This document shows positions 46,689 through 56,546 of a stretch of DNA of 64,000 nucleotides, piece by piece (within the stretch, counting starts at the first letter, position 1; each line of letters begins with the position of its first letter). The DNA lies in NCBI GenBank assembly GCA_942159475.1, contig OW804096.1:13441871-13505870 (forward strand), written 5' to 3'. The position numbers and the translations under genes are program-made. The DNA is from Sthenelais limicola (taxonomy: Eukaryota > Annelida > Polychaeta > Phyllodocida > Sigalionidae). Under the pieces are notes generated by a model. That model saw only the letters and a program-made list of their open reading frames with translations, was not told the origin of the DNA and did no database searches.

Positions 46689-47033
46689 ATAGGGGATTTG
46701 CATAGCCGAACCTTGATTCGCATGGAATTATGGGACTAATTAATGGTACAGTGTAAAATCCATGGAAAACATGCCATGTTCAGCATGGAATACGTATCAA
46801 TGCTCTAATGTCAATATCCATGTGTTATACATGTAGCCATAACAGAAGCCTCCCTCTTTCCCATCATCCTTTTTGATTTTCATAGATCATTTCTACAATC
46901 TCTGATTTTGGTGAAAATATGCTGGTAATTTTCAGATAAAAATGTTGCAATATATTGGTATGTCAGATTTCATCAGAATCGATCCCAGCTGCACTGTTAC
47001 AGACATGCGCAGTGGCACATGCAAGTCCCCTAT
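46689..47033 (+). mobile_element. Family E element, copy 4
   Basis: Ends AATAGGGGATTTGCAT and ATGCAAGTCCCCTATT. The YY1-type site is partly deleted here (GCCGAACCTTGATTCG). Confidence 0.88.
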
Positions 47034-47109
47034 TGTGTATCTGTGCTACGAATCCTTAAACTTTTAAATTATTCCTTTCAGTCTTGCCTAGAATATTACA
47101 TATAATATT

Positions 47110-47525
47110 ATGTGATCCCTTCTTACAAAAATGAGTCATAAGTTCCAAAATATGGATTTCGAGATATCACCATATTTAAAAGAGGAGATCAAGCTGATTC
47201 CAATGGTAGTAAACATGAAGGACATTTAATATAAGAAGTGTTTCTATATTTCATGTTTAATATTTTTATTTTTGAAAAAAAAGTTAGCAATGTTTCTGGA
47301 TGGGTAATTACGTGTAAAGTAACTAAATATACTTCATAAGAAGGCCTTCAAAACGCAAGGATATATTCAATACAATGTCCAGAAATTTGTTGCCTGGATT
47401 CATATGACTATAAGTACTAAACCATCTAAAAATCAGAACATTTCAGAAAAAAAACTTGTGGAAAAATAAACCTTGAAAAATTTCAATTTTACGACTTGTG
47501 ACTCATTTTACAGGAACACATCACA
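47110..47525 (-). mobile_element. Family D element, complete (416 bp)
   Basis: The left end is decayed (TGTGATCCCTTCTTAC) and the right end intact (GACTCATTTTACAGG...CACATCACA). It lies 76 bp after E copy 4. Confidence 0.85.
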
Positions 47526-47670
47526 TATAACAGCAGCAACATACTCATAACTTCAGTGCTTCAGTTTAAACAATAAAACTATCGTTTGGGTGAGATAGCT
47601 GAGAATGCAGCTATGAAAAGAAAGATACCAATTTTATCACACCCTTGTAACAAACAACAAGACGGAAAAA

Positions 47671-47905
47671 GGGCCAGATCTTCAGAAAATGTACAATTGG
47701 CAGATCAACACATTTAGTGAATTCTGCAAAATTAGACTGAGAAATCGTCAACATTAGGCATATATGGGTATATTTGGTATTGCCTTGATTTAAACAGTCT
47801 GTTTGGTTATGTTGAACAGTATTTTGAACCTGATTTTTATCTTAAATTCGGGTTATTTGAGAGAATTGGTGAAGGTGAATTGTACATTTTCTGGCGATTT
47901 CACCC
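47671..47905 (+). mobile_element. Family A MITE
   Basis: GGGCCAGATCTTCAG to CTGGCGATTTCACCC, the variant right terminus. GCCTTGATTTAAACAGTC subfamily. Confidence 0.87.
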
Positions 47906-48437
47906 CGATAGAGAAAAAATTGACGACAAATTGAAGGAGCAGACGACATTTACAGTTTACAAATATAATTAGTTTTTAAAATGATTAATTGCATCTAAGT
48001 GTACTCTGGGGTGGGATTATCATCCAGAAGCCAGAGCGCTATGATGAATCATTCCCTTTCTCCTTTACTCCTTTCCGTCCAAGCAGGTGTTTTCCAAGCA
48101 CAGCCTGCATGGCGAATGAAAAATGAGAATGTATCGTAAAATTTACTTTTCTCCCAGATCTTTACTGTTTATATGTTCCTCAAGGGAATAAAGGCTGAGC
48201 TATGGAAAGGCCTGAAGAGTTTAGATGAAGCGGGTCGTTAATTGTTTCAAGTTTTAAATTTATGAACTCTTACTTTGATGATCGTTGTAATCAGATTGAT
48301 CGATTGCTATTAATGAAATTATTACTAGAGGACTGTTATCAATGGTAGAATTTCACGATGTCATAATTAATATTTGTGTTGCAAGCACTGAATATATAAT
48401 GTATGGGGCCCATTGAAATTATCTTGAGGGAGAAACA
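47906..48437. other. Unassigned DNA
   Basis: No gene or repeat recognised. Confidence 0.4.
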
Positions 48438-48613
48438 CACTCTAGGTCCAAACCCTCAGATCAGATAAGAATGGTATGTCAGCCTACTTCACTAATCGGT
48501 TTTCTGGGCGTTTTAATGGCAATATAATGATATTTTGCGGTCTTAATGGAATTATAATGGCACTTGGTGGTTTGAGGCTTTGAAGGGACTCTCTCAACTT
48601 TGGGCCTAGACTG
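48438..48613 (-). mobile_element. Family B MITE, complete
   Basis: CACTCTAGGTCCAAACC to TTTGGGCCTAGACTG, flanked by AACA on both sides. This is independent support for a 4-bp target. Confidence 0.9.
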
Positions 48614-48764
48614 AACAGAGGGCGGTCAGGCTGGCACTGACTGAGACATTTGAGAGATTTGAAGTTTTGACTATGACATGTCGGATAAATAATAAATGTA
48701 TGTGTAAAGCTACCAATTGCATCCCCTCCCCATGATTATGCTGTTGGCATGCAGCTATGTCGCC

Positions 48765-49570
48765 CTTCTCCAGCTTCTCCAGCCCTCTTTTCCCAACCCC
48801 TACCCTTCTCCATGATGTCCCTTCTCCCCTTCCCTTTCTCCCCATCCTCCCCCTTCTCCCCTCCTTCCCCTTCTCTTTCCCCTTCTTCCCCCTTGTCCAT
48901 TTTCCATCTAATACTCCCCCTTCCGCCCCTCTCTCCGTTCTCCTTCCCTATTCTCCTTCTCCACTCTCCCTTTCTCCCTCCCGATTTTCCTCCCAATTCC
49001 CCTCCTTCCCCTCCTTTCTCCTTCTCCTTCCCCATTCTCCTTCCTCCTCCTCCCTCTCCCCCTTCCTCTTCCCCATCCTCCATTCTCCTTTCTCCCTCAC
49101 GATTTCCATTCTCTCCCTTTCGCCTCCCTCTGCCTGTCTCCCTTCGCATTCTACTTCCCCCTCCTCCATTCTCCCACCTCCCCTTTCCCATCTTCTACCC
49201 CCTCCCCTTCATTCTCCTACCTTCCCCTCCCCATTCTCCTTTCCCTCCTCCCCCTTCCCCCTCCTCCATTATCTGTCCTCCCCCTCCGCGTTACCCTTTC
49301 TCCTTTCCCATTCTCTGTCCTCCCCCTCCCCATTCTCCTCCCCCTCCTCTATTCTCCCACCTCCTCCCACCTCCCACCTCCCCGTCTCCCTCTCCCCGCC
49401 TCCCTCTCCCCGCCTCCCTCTCCCCGCCTCCCTCTCCCCGCCTCCCTCTCCCCGCCTCCCTCTCCCCGCCTCCCTCTCCCCGCCTCCCTCTCCCCGTTTC
49501 CCTCTCCATTCTCCTTCCCCCTCCTCCAATTCTCCATCTCCCCTCCTCCCCCCTCCCCCCCCCCCCGCCC
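48765..49570 (+). repeat. 800-bp polypyrimidine tract
   Basis: Almost pure C/T on the plus strand (CCCTTCTCC, CCCCTCC blocks). Several frames of 80-294 codons cross it on both strands. All are Ser/Pro/Leu/Phe or Gly/Glu/Arg low complexity and not genes. Candidate for triplex DNA. Confidence 0.95.
49384..49500 (+). repeat. 14-bp minisatellite inside the pyrimidine tract
   Basis: GCCTCCCTCTCCCC is repeated about eight times with period 14. Confidence 0.92.
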
Positions 49571-49783
49571 ACGGCTCAGGTTGCATGAGGCCATGTTATG
49601 GCATCCAGCCGCTTCTACAGCTTCTCTTAATGGTTGCTTGAGTGGGGGAAGGAGGAGGAGGAGAAATAAGAGGGCTTTTAATAAGTCCAGTGCTTGTGAG
49701 GCCTGAGGTGTCTGATGGACGACCCGTCACTTCCATACACCTCCCTCCCTCCCCATAATTACCAGCCTGGGTCATAAGTTACT

Positions 49784-50018
49784 GGGTCAAGTCTTCGGAA
49801 AATGTACAGTTCTCTTTCACCAATCTTCTCAAATAACCCAAATTTCAGACGAAAATAAAGTTCAAAATACAGTTCAACCTAACCAAACAGATTGCTAGTA
49901 TGAATGCAATGCCGTATATACTCGAATTTACCTAGTATTGACCAAATTGCAGCCTAATTTAGCAGAATTTACTAAATGTGTACAGCTGCCAATGGTACAT
50001 TTTCTGAAAATCCGACCC
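49784..50018 (-). mobile_element. Family A MITE, complete, with F in its duplication
   Basis: GGGTCAAGTCTTCGG to AATCCGACCC. The left flank is TACT. On the right, TA precedes element F and TACT follows it, so the original right flank was TACT. Confidence 0.93.
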
Positions 50019-50287
50019 TACACTCTAAGAAGAAAGGGTTCTAACAAGAACCCTTAAGGGTTCTTCGGCTTGTCGACATGGCAGAACCCCTAATGGTTCT
50101 TGTTAGAACCCTTTTTTGAGGGTTCTAATTAGAACCCCCGTTTCGGAAATAGGCAGGGTTCTACATAGAACCCTGGATTTGAAGAACCCTCTGGCCAAAA
50201 TAGGTAGGGTTCTACATAGAACCCCTGATTTGAAGAACCCTGATTTGAAGAACCCTCCATCTGAAAATGTCCAGGGTTGATTTTATT

Positions 50288-50326
50288 ATTGTTTTTATTG
50301 CTGAAGTAACATCACTTTTCATCAAA
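50288..50326 (-). terminator. Possible poly(A) signal of the F gene
   Basis: AATAAA (minus strand) occurs 22-30 bases after the exon C stop codon, in AGCAATAAAAACAATAATAA. It is placed as expected for a short 3' UTR. Confidence 0.3.
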
Positions 50327-50446
50327 TTATTCAACATATTCCATTTCATGGCATGGATAGTATTTTCCTTTATTCTTCAGTGAGTATTCCAGTCGATAAT
50401 TCCTTTCTTCCCTCCAAGTCTGTTTGGGAGGACATCCTCTTGTCAC
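50327..50446 (-). CDS. Putative exon C of a small gene in element F
   Basis: This is a 39-codon open segment on the minus strand, ending in TAA. It directly follows the acceptor-like TTTATATTCTAG at 50447-50458. The translation begins VTRGCPPKQTWREERN and ends HEMEYVE. It is charged and hydrophilic, with two cysteines. It joins in frame to exon B if the donor GTAATG at 50673-50678 is used. That donor is weak (no G at +5). No family was recognised. The segment could be open by chance, since the element core is AT-rich. Confidence 0.3.
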   Translation of the reverse strand: MTRGCPPKQTWREERNYRLEYSLKNKGKYYPCHEMEYVE

Positions 50447-50678
50447 CTAGAATATAAATTCAATCATGATTATGTATAAAGCCATTGAATAATGCGATCA
50501 TATATGTGATATAATAGAGCAATTGTGAAGTGTCAAGGGAAAACAGAGCCACTAAATTGACTGACACCATATTGAATGCTGCATTGCAAGATCTCAACAG
50601 ATTTTGATAATCTCACTCCTCCATGATCCTGACATGTTCCCGATTCGTTTGAGGTATAATAAAAGTTTCTGACATTAC

Positions 50679-50804
50679 CAGTTCCTGTTCTGTGAGCATT
50701 GGAAAATGCGGCAACGTTGCAGCAACACTACCCTCTTCCACGGCACATTTTGAATCTGTTGCGATTTTAAATTCAGCTGCACATGTCCAGGCAGTTTGAA
50801 TGCG
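50679..50804 (-). CDS. Putative exon B of a small gene in element F
   Basis: The minus-strand frame opens right after the acceptor-like TTCTCCATTGTAG, whose TAG is an in-frame stop. It runs 63 codons to TGA at 50613-50615 if unspliced, or 42 codons to the GTAATG donor. The residues start RIQTAWTCAAEFKI and include two cysteines 12 apart. It has no initiator at its beginning, so an ATG-based scan would miss it. It agrees in phase with the ATG exon upstream. No domain was recognised. Confidence 0.3.
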
Positions 50805-50997
50805 CTACAATGGAGAATTATGTTCCATACATGCATTAAACATTCACTGCAAGTGACCCTAGTTATACAAGCTTATACACAACCTATTTATACTCTACAT
50901 TGCACAGTAGACGAAATCAATAGAGAAATGAACAAGAAGTAAGTAAGTCTATAGAGCTGATGTGAGAAAAAAACGTATTAGTAATATATAAACTTAC

Positions 50998-51009
50998 CTT
51001 GACTCCCAT
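50998..51009 (-). CDS. Putative start exon A of a small gene in element F
   Basis: ATG at 51007-51009 is followed by three codons (M-G-V-K). The next bases are GTAAGT, a textbook splice donor, at 50992-50997. A GC-rich patch (51125-51240) lies upstream and could be a promoter. Splicing A to B to C gives about 85 codons in one frame. The opposite strand also has a perfect donor (CAGGTGAGT at 51011-51019), so direction is not settled. The context of the ATG is weak. Confidence 0.25.
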
Positions 51010-51651
51010 ACAGGTGAGTCAATTTAAAAGTGTGCTTCTCTTCTGGCCGTTAGATTGTAAGTGAATGCAAGCCACAAACCCTAGGCTCTCTCCCGTCACA
51101 CATCAGTGCCCGCGCAGTACCTGGCTCATGAGCCTAGTATGTAGGTCAAGGTGGGGTTAACACGGGCCTGCTTGCACCCTCGCCTCGCCTCACGCCAAGT
51201 CCTGTGTTCCCGGTGGCGGCGCCGTCGGCGCTAAAGCGTACTACCAGAGCTATACATTATTAATGCTTCATCGGTTTTGTAAAAAAAAAATGAAAAAAAA
51301 ATGAAAAAAAAAAAAAAATTTTTTTTATTATGCTTTTATGATGCACCAATGTATGCAGCAGGAAAAAAAATGAAAAAAAAACCATTTCGGAATTAAGAAT
51401 GGTTCTTTGTAGAACTGCTTTGAGTTAAAGAACCCTTCAAGCGCACAAAGAACCCTTAAATCGCTGAAGAACCCCTACGGTTCTAGATGGAACCTCCAGT
51501 GGTCCCGAAGAACCCTTTTAGGTGTCGAAGAACCCTAGGGTTCTTGGTAGAACCATGGGATTCTATCTAGAACCCAAAAGAACCCTTTTTTCTTAGAGTG
51601 TACTGCCAGAACAAGTCACACATTCCACATTCCTCCCTACTTCTTCCTCCC

Positions 51652-51925
51652 CGGGCCTGTTGCACAACACATTCTTACTTAAAACTTTCCTTTCTAAAGT
51701 GGGAAAAAGGGATCGTCTTCGACCCATGTTGTCAATCCATCTTCTAGGCTCTCACCACTTTCAAAAAAAGAATATCTTTTTTTTTAAGAGATTTCCTCAT
51801 CAAGAAGGTGGTAATGAACTTTCAGGGAAGAAATTTGCTTTACTGACAATGGTAGTTTTCATTCCTAAAGCAGGAATTCCCTTCCTATAAGCAAAGGCAA
51901 ATAGCACCACAAAATCCGGGAAGTT
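51652..51925 (+). repeat. Dispersed repeat family C, copy 4
   Basis: GGGCCTGTTGCACAACAC, TTCTTACTTAAAAC and GCAGGAATTCCC follow family C order, with an insertion in the middle. Confidence 0.5.
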
Positions 51926-52227
51926 CTTCAAATTTTAATGTGTGAACGCCGTAGCCCCTACTCACAAGGTCGATAGTCTATCCAAGGGTCATATTCACCA
52001 AAATGTTTCTTTCCAATAATGTCCTAGTCACCTTCTCCCTTGAGCATCACCGGTAATTCTTCAAATAATTAAGATACTGACACAATTGAAACAGGTCAAG
52101 TTTTCATGTTATCATTGTTTTCCATTTATTATAGCCTATTAAACCATGTCTTAAAATTGTAAATGGTCAGATGGCAGGTATTTGAACAAAGTCAGTTACA
52201 AAAACAAAAAAAGGTAAATAGCTAAGC
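51926..52227. other. Unassigned DNA
   Basis: No gene or repeat recognised. Confidence 0.4.
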
Positions 52228-52345
52228 AAGAAACATTTTAAATAAGTTTGACATTCCTGTGTACTTCTTTCTTCCAAGGACCTGTTGCATAACAAATCTT
52301 TACAAGTTTATCTTTAAATGCTTTACTTATACCTTTCTTCAGCTG
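52228..52345 (+). repeat. Family C fragment
   Basis: AGCAAGAAACATTTTA and GGACCTGTTGCATAACAAATC are family C end phrases, arranged back to back. Confidence 0.45.
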
Positions 52346-52740
52346 ATATGTTTAGGGAAGGATTTGCTGTACGGAGTATGCTATTGTTAGTTTCCCAGTA
52401 GGAATAATAAATGAATGTGTTAAATGTATTTAAAGTGCTAACGTTAGGAATATCAAATATTTACTAGTAATGAAAGTGTGGAGAGTAAGTTAGAATAATG
52501 TAAAAGAATTAAATAACATGTAAAGGCTGATTAAATTATAAGACTTTGTTTTGTACTTGGCGAATGAGAATTATCACTGTGTGAAACTTTGTCCAATAAA
52601 ATTTTTCAAAAAATATTACCACCTAATGGAGGAAAAATAGCTTAGCAAGGAATATCTCATTATCATTATAGAATTTTTATTCAGATAAAATAAGTACAGA
52701 ATTGGGCTCAAGCCTTTACAAGTAAATAGGGTACATAATA
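52346..52740. other. Unassigned AT-rich DNA
   Basis: No gene or repeat recognised. Confidence 0.4.
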
Positions 52741-52783
52741 TGTGATGTGTTCCAGGGATATGAGTCACAAGTCGCAAAAACAT
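52741..52783. mobile_element. Family D terminal fragment
   Basis: TGTGATGTGTTCCAGGGATATG then AGTCACAAGTCGCAAAAA. Only the inverted-repeat end survives. Confidence 0.65.
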
Positions 52784-52943
52784 CTAACCTGTTTATGAAT
52801 TAAAAAACTCACCTTTTAGTTATCCATTTTGTCATTAGACCTCTAAACCTAATACAAATCTTATCAAACTAACTGGTAGTTAAACTTTACTAACATGGGC
52901 CCAGAGTTAAATTATACTTTAACCAACGTGGCCAAACTAGCGC

Positions 52944-52969
52944 CTGATGAGACCTATTAAGGTCGAAAC
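52944..52969 (+). ncRNA. Hammerhead ribozyme-like core
   Basis: CTGATGAG, a GACC/GGTC stem II with loop TATTAA, then CGAAAC match the conserved hammerhead core in order and spacing. Such motifs are known in Penelope-like elements and retrozymes. I could not find a convincing stem I with a valid cleavage triplet nor a regular stem III (ACATC/GATGT downstream is displaced by two bases). It may be a decayed element end or coincidence. Confidence 0.35.
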
Positions 52970-53282
52970 CACATCACACCCACCCGATGTATTTTATTTT
53001 ATTTTATTTCCAATTTAATATCATCAATTCATCAATTCTGATATGACAACACTTCGGTGCAGTCATTTGAGCCCTCACTCCTCAGCCGCGATCACATCCC
53101 AGTTGCAACAACAACCGGGATGAGGTCACAATCGGGTGTTACCAAGCTCAGATAGCAACGACAAACGTTGCCCAGGTGAGTTAAGGTAGATCATTCTATC
53201 TGAGGCCTGAGCCTCCGTTGTGGTGGCGCTTTCAGGACAATCACACGTCCAACCAAGTCCTTAAAACATAAACTAATGTGTT
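52970..53282. other. Unassigned DNA
   Basis: A (TTTTA)n simple repeat at 52991-53010 follows the hammerhead-like motif. Nothing else recognised. Confidence 0.4.
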
Positions 53283-53320
53283 AGTGAGTGAAATTGGTTA
53301 CTTTGCGCCCTTATCACAGA
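53283..53320 (-). mobile_element. Retroposon K tail fragment
   Basis: AGTGAGTGAAATTGG then GCGCCCTTATCA matches the 3' end of K only. This fits 5' truncation. Confidence 0.6.
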
Positions 53321-53331
53321 ATACAATACAT

Positions 53332-53566
53332 GGGTCAGATTTCCAGAAAATGTACAATTCAACTTCACCAATCCTCTCAAATAACCCACATTAAAGACAT
53401 AAATAAGCTTCAAAATGCGGTTTAACAAAACAGAACTGATACATTAAATCAATGCGATACCAAATATACTCAGATATACCCGGTATTTATCATTTTTTAG
53501 CCTAATTTAGGAGACTTTCCTGAATGTGTAGAGCTGCCAATTGTACATTTTCTGAAAATCTGACCC
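53332..53566 (-). mobile_element. Family A MITE, complete
   Basis: Standard termini with ACAT on both sides. ACTGATACATTAAATCAATG subfamily. Confidence 0.92.
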
Positions 53567-53812
53567 ACATGCATCTACAGAATAACAATCCATTAAGCTA
53601 CACTACATTCAGTTCACAACATATTGATCATGAAAATGGCTTAAAAACAAATTGAATCCTCGAGCTTAAAAAACAAAATGAGCCTTTTTACAAAACAACA
53701 TTGCAACACATCCAAACATGTTAATGATTCATGGGTATTTACACTTAGTGGAACCAGACTCTCAGTTACATGTATGAAAACACGCAAACAAGGATCGCTT
53801 TACAAAGCACAT

Positions 53813-54046
53813 GGGTCAAATCTTCAGAAAAATACAATCGGCAACTCTAAACATTTAGGAATTCTTGCTAAATCAGACCGAAAAAAGATAAATACCGGGT
53901 ATATCTGAGTATATTTGGTATCGTGTTGATTTAAAGTATCAGTTCCGTTATGCTTAACTGCATTTTGAAGCTCATTTTAGTCTTAAATCTGGGTTATTTG
54001 AGAGGATTGGTGAAGGCAAATTGTACATTTTCTGGCGATCTCACCC
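53813..54046 (+). mobile_element. Family A MITE, complete
   Basis: GGGTCAAATCTTCAG to CTGGCGATCTCACCC, the variant right terminus. ACAT on both sides. Confidence 0.92.
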
Positions 54047-54440
54047 ACATGCAACCTCCATAATAGCAACTCCAGTTGCCCCTTCCCAGGTAATGGCATG
54101 GGTTCATAGCCACCATTATCGCCCTGTATCATACTACGTCTTGGTTGGAAATGAAATGCAAAGGTAACGCAAAAACATGGCATTAAATTTATGGGAATGT
54201 GACAAGGCACAATTAGTACATGGAAACCCAATCTCATGTCAAATTGCTGGTGCTGTCAGGAAGTGGTGAAGGTGGTAGCATTTAACCCAACTAATATGCG
54301 ACCGGTAATAAAAGACTCCTCCACTGTAACGCGACCTCGCCACTGGTTTTTAGCACTTACAATAGTTATAAATGCAATAGGGGGGTTGTAAAGCCGCATT
54401 CTAAGTCAACATATGCATTTTTTTTATTTTTTTTTTATTT
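54047..54440. other. Unassigned DNA with T-rich end
   Basis: AATAGGGGGGTTGTAAAGCC near 54378 resembles the E left end. The T-rich run 54418-54446 abuts the retrotransposon fragment. Confidence 0.4.
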
Positions 54441-54448
54441 TTTTTTAA

Positions 54449-54901
54449 AGATTTTATTTAGGCTGGGTGATCATTTCCCAGAAGATTTCCGGGTTGATTC
54501 TAACATCCCCAGCACAAAAACAGAAAGACATACAAAGTAAGGTACATATAACATGCCTAAAAGTTGCACTCAAACTCCCAAAGTTAACAAATACACTACT
54601 TATTCACAGAATAGCCAGAGTACCAATGTTAGTGGACAGGAGGAGGGCTCATATCTTAAACCTTGCCTTTAAACGAAGCCAAAAACCAGCCTTTCTTGAC
54701 CAAAATGTAAGACAGACCAGACAGTGGCAGGCACCAGTGCTGTTCTCCAATAGGCCAAACATTGTGTCTTATGACCAAAGTGTCCAAAGAAAAACTGTGT
54801 TATTATGGAACAATCTCGATGTTGACACAAGAAACATAAATGATTATAAGGTCTTCACAGCCTTAACCAAGGCTGAATGTATGTTACCTATATTCTCTTA
54901 A
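54449..54901 (+). pseudogene. Non-LTR retrotransposon ORF2 C-terminus, 5' truncated
   Basis: The frame encodes only the region downstream of the RT domain. IHRIARVPMLVDRRRAHIL and AFKRSQK align with LHRTLKLPLLHKKREAHLL and AFKLSQN in the element at 9777-10862. A later VLLWNNLDVDTRN block corresponds to GPTLWNSIPTNP there. The two are related but clearly different lineages, since the intervening residues barely match. The frame is entered by truncation (stop at 54446, no ATG) and ends in TAA after LPIFS. It has no catalytic motifs and cannot act alone. Confidence 0.82.
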
Positions 54902-55178
54902 AATCTCTCACCCCTCATCCTATCATTGTAGTTCTCTCCTAGTTTCTTCTTTTAGCGAGTCTCTTTCTATTTGTGTTGTTACATGCATAAACAAGTCACA
55001 GTTTATAGAACCCAAAGGTAATAGCCACTCAACCAGATTTAACCTTTCAAATGGTTAAAACTGAGGCTCATTTCCTACCAATTATACACATGTCATTGTA
55101 CTCTGCAAGAATAGATTGTATATTATTGTCATATTATTTTGTGTATCGATTAATAAACGTTTCTAAAAAAAACAAAAA
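54902..55178 (+). other. 3' UTR and A-rich tail of the second retrotransposon
   Basis: ATTAATAAACG (a poly(A)-signal-like motif) is followed by AAAAAAAACAAAAAAAA ending near 55178, marking the element's 3' end. Confidence 0.7.
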
Positions 55179-55579
55179 AAACATGGTGGTAATCACTGTC
55201 GCAGAGTGTGGACCATGAGCAATTAAGAATGGTATAAGCAGGTAGAGTTAAGCCAATAATAAATTTTATTGGGTCAAATTACTAATTCATGCTATTCTCA
55301 TAGAACCCAGTCTAAAATTTCAGTCATAGTAATAATAGTTCAATAAATTTTTTAAAATATTTCCACTTCTTGTTCCAACTTTTTCCTACACACTTGAAAG
55401 TCAATTTGACCAAATTTGTTGAGGAATTTAACATGTTGTTTATGATGCAGGACTTCATCTAAATTTATATTTCGGTGACCCACCAAAATGCTTTGTGGCA
55501 GTACTTTCTCATATTATCACCCACTGACACTCATTTCCTTTTGACCGATTCAACCTCAAATCCCTGTATAAACATATAA
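55179..55579. other. Unassigned DNA
   Basis: No gene or repeat recognised. Confidence 0.4.
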
Positions 55580-55814
55580 GGGTGAAATCGTCGGAAAATG
55601 TACAATTCGCCTTCATCAATCCTCTCAAATAACCCACATTTAAGAAAATATTGAGCTTCAAAATGCAGTTTAACATAACATAACTGATACTTTAAATCAA
55701 GATGATACCAAATATACTCAGATATACCCAGTATTCATCATTTTTTAGCCAAATTTAACAGAATGTACTAAATGTGTAGAGCTGCCAATTGTACATTTTC
55801 TGAAAATCTGACCC
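55580..55814 (-). mobile_element. Family A MITE, complete
   Basis: GGGTGAAATCGTCGG to AATCTGACCC, with ATAA on both sides. Variant left terminus. Confidence 0.92.
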
Positions 55815-56090
55815 ATAAGAGCAGCAAAACATGTTCAAATAATGAGTAAATTCGCTACAAAAATCGTTTGTACATAATAGCATAGAGGTTTTTTTTTACC
55901 CATAAAAACTCATAATGCAGCGTTAACAAAAAATGCGCCCATGCAAACTGCCCTATTACAGAGACGCAGGGAGCGTTCCGTACCTCTTGTATCACTTACA
56001 CCGGTCACAAATTGTGCAAGTCTCTCACACCCATCTCTACTTGACATTTCTACAGGTGCCATGGCAATGGCATTAATGGCAAACCTATTT

Positions 56091-56170
56091 GTGATTTGTT
56101 ATCAGTAGTATACCTCCTGGGTGATATGTCCCGGGCCATCAGCACATAGGCAATCATTTTATTGTCATAA
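56091..56170 (+). repeat. Duplicated MITE flank, copy 1
   Basis: GATTTGTTATCAGTAGTATACC through GGCAATCATTTTATTG...CATAA recurs at 56783-56861. Both copies stop exactly at a family A terminus. Confidence 0.9.
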
Positions 56171-56488
56171 GGGTCAGATCGTCAGACAATGTGCAATTCA
56201 CGTTCACCAATCCGCTCAAATAATCCAAATTTAAGAGGAAAATTAGGTCAAAATGCAGTTTAACATAACAGAACTGATACTTTAAATAAATGCAATACCA
56301 AATATACTCGGATATACTCGGTATTCATCATTTGTCAGCCTAATAACAATAACTAGACAGATTTATTGAATGAATACAATGCAGAATACACTCAGATAAA
56401 CCTAGTATTTATCAATTTTCACTCTAATTTAGCAGAGTTTGATAGATGTGTAGATCTGTAAATTGTGCATTTTCTGAGAATCTGACCC
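56171..56488 (-). mobile_element. Chimeric family A MITE (318 bp)
   Basis: Positions 56171-56342 follow the ACTGATACTTTAAAT subfamily. From about 56350, AGACAGATTTATTGAATGAATAC begins a different subfamily and continues to the terminus, so the central segment is present twice. This fits recombination between two copies. Confidence 0.85.
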
Positions 56489-56546
56489 TTAAGAGGCATT
56501 GATGAGAGCCAGATAACCATTCTCATTGTTCTGGCTCAGCTTACAT

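Larger units (their letters stand above)
50021..51600. mobile_element. Element F, 1.58-kb TA-flanked transposon
   Basis: The ends are CACTCTAAGAAGAAAGGG and CCCTTTTTTCTTAGAGTG, with TA on both sides. Its borders are fixed by insertion into the TACT duplication of the neighbouring family A copy. Both arms (50021-50280 and 51385-51600) are built of repeated AGAACCCT and AGGGTTCT motifs in opposing orientation, which could fold into multi-stem hairpins. The 1.1-kb core has no long open frame and so no recognisable transposase. It contains minus-strand exon-like segments described separately. A TA target fits Tc1/mariner-like or ISL2EU-like groups, but the superfamily is not established. Confidence 0.88.

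Noticed and set aside
48749..49641. 279- and 294-codon plus-strand frames and several minus-strand frames
   Set aside because: They exist only because the tract is nearly pure pyrimidine. The products are low-complexity Ser/Pro/Leu/Phe or Gly/Glu/Arg, and three frames are open at once.
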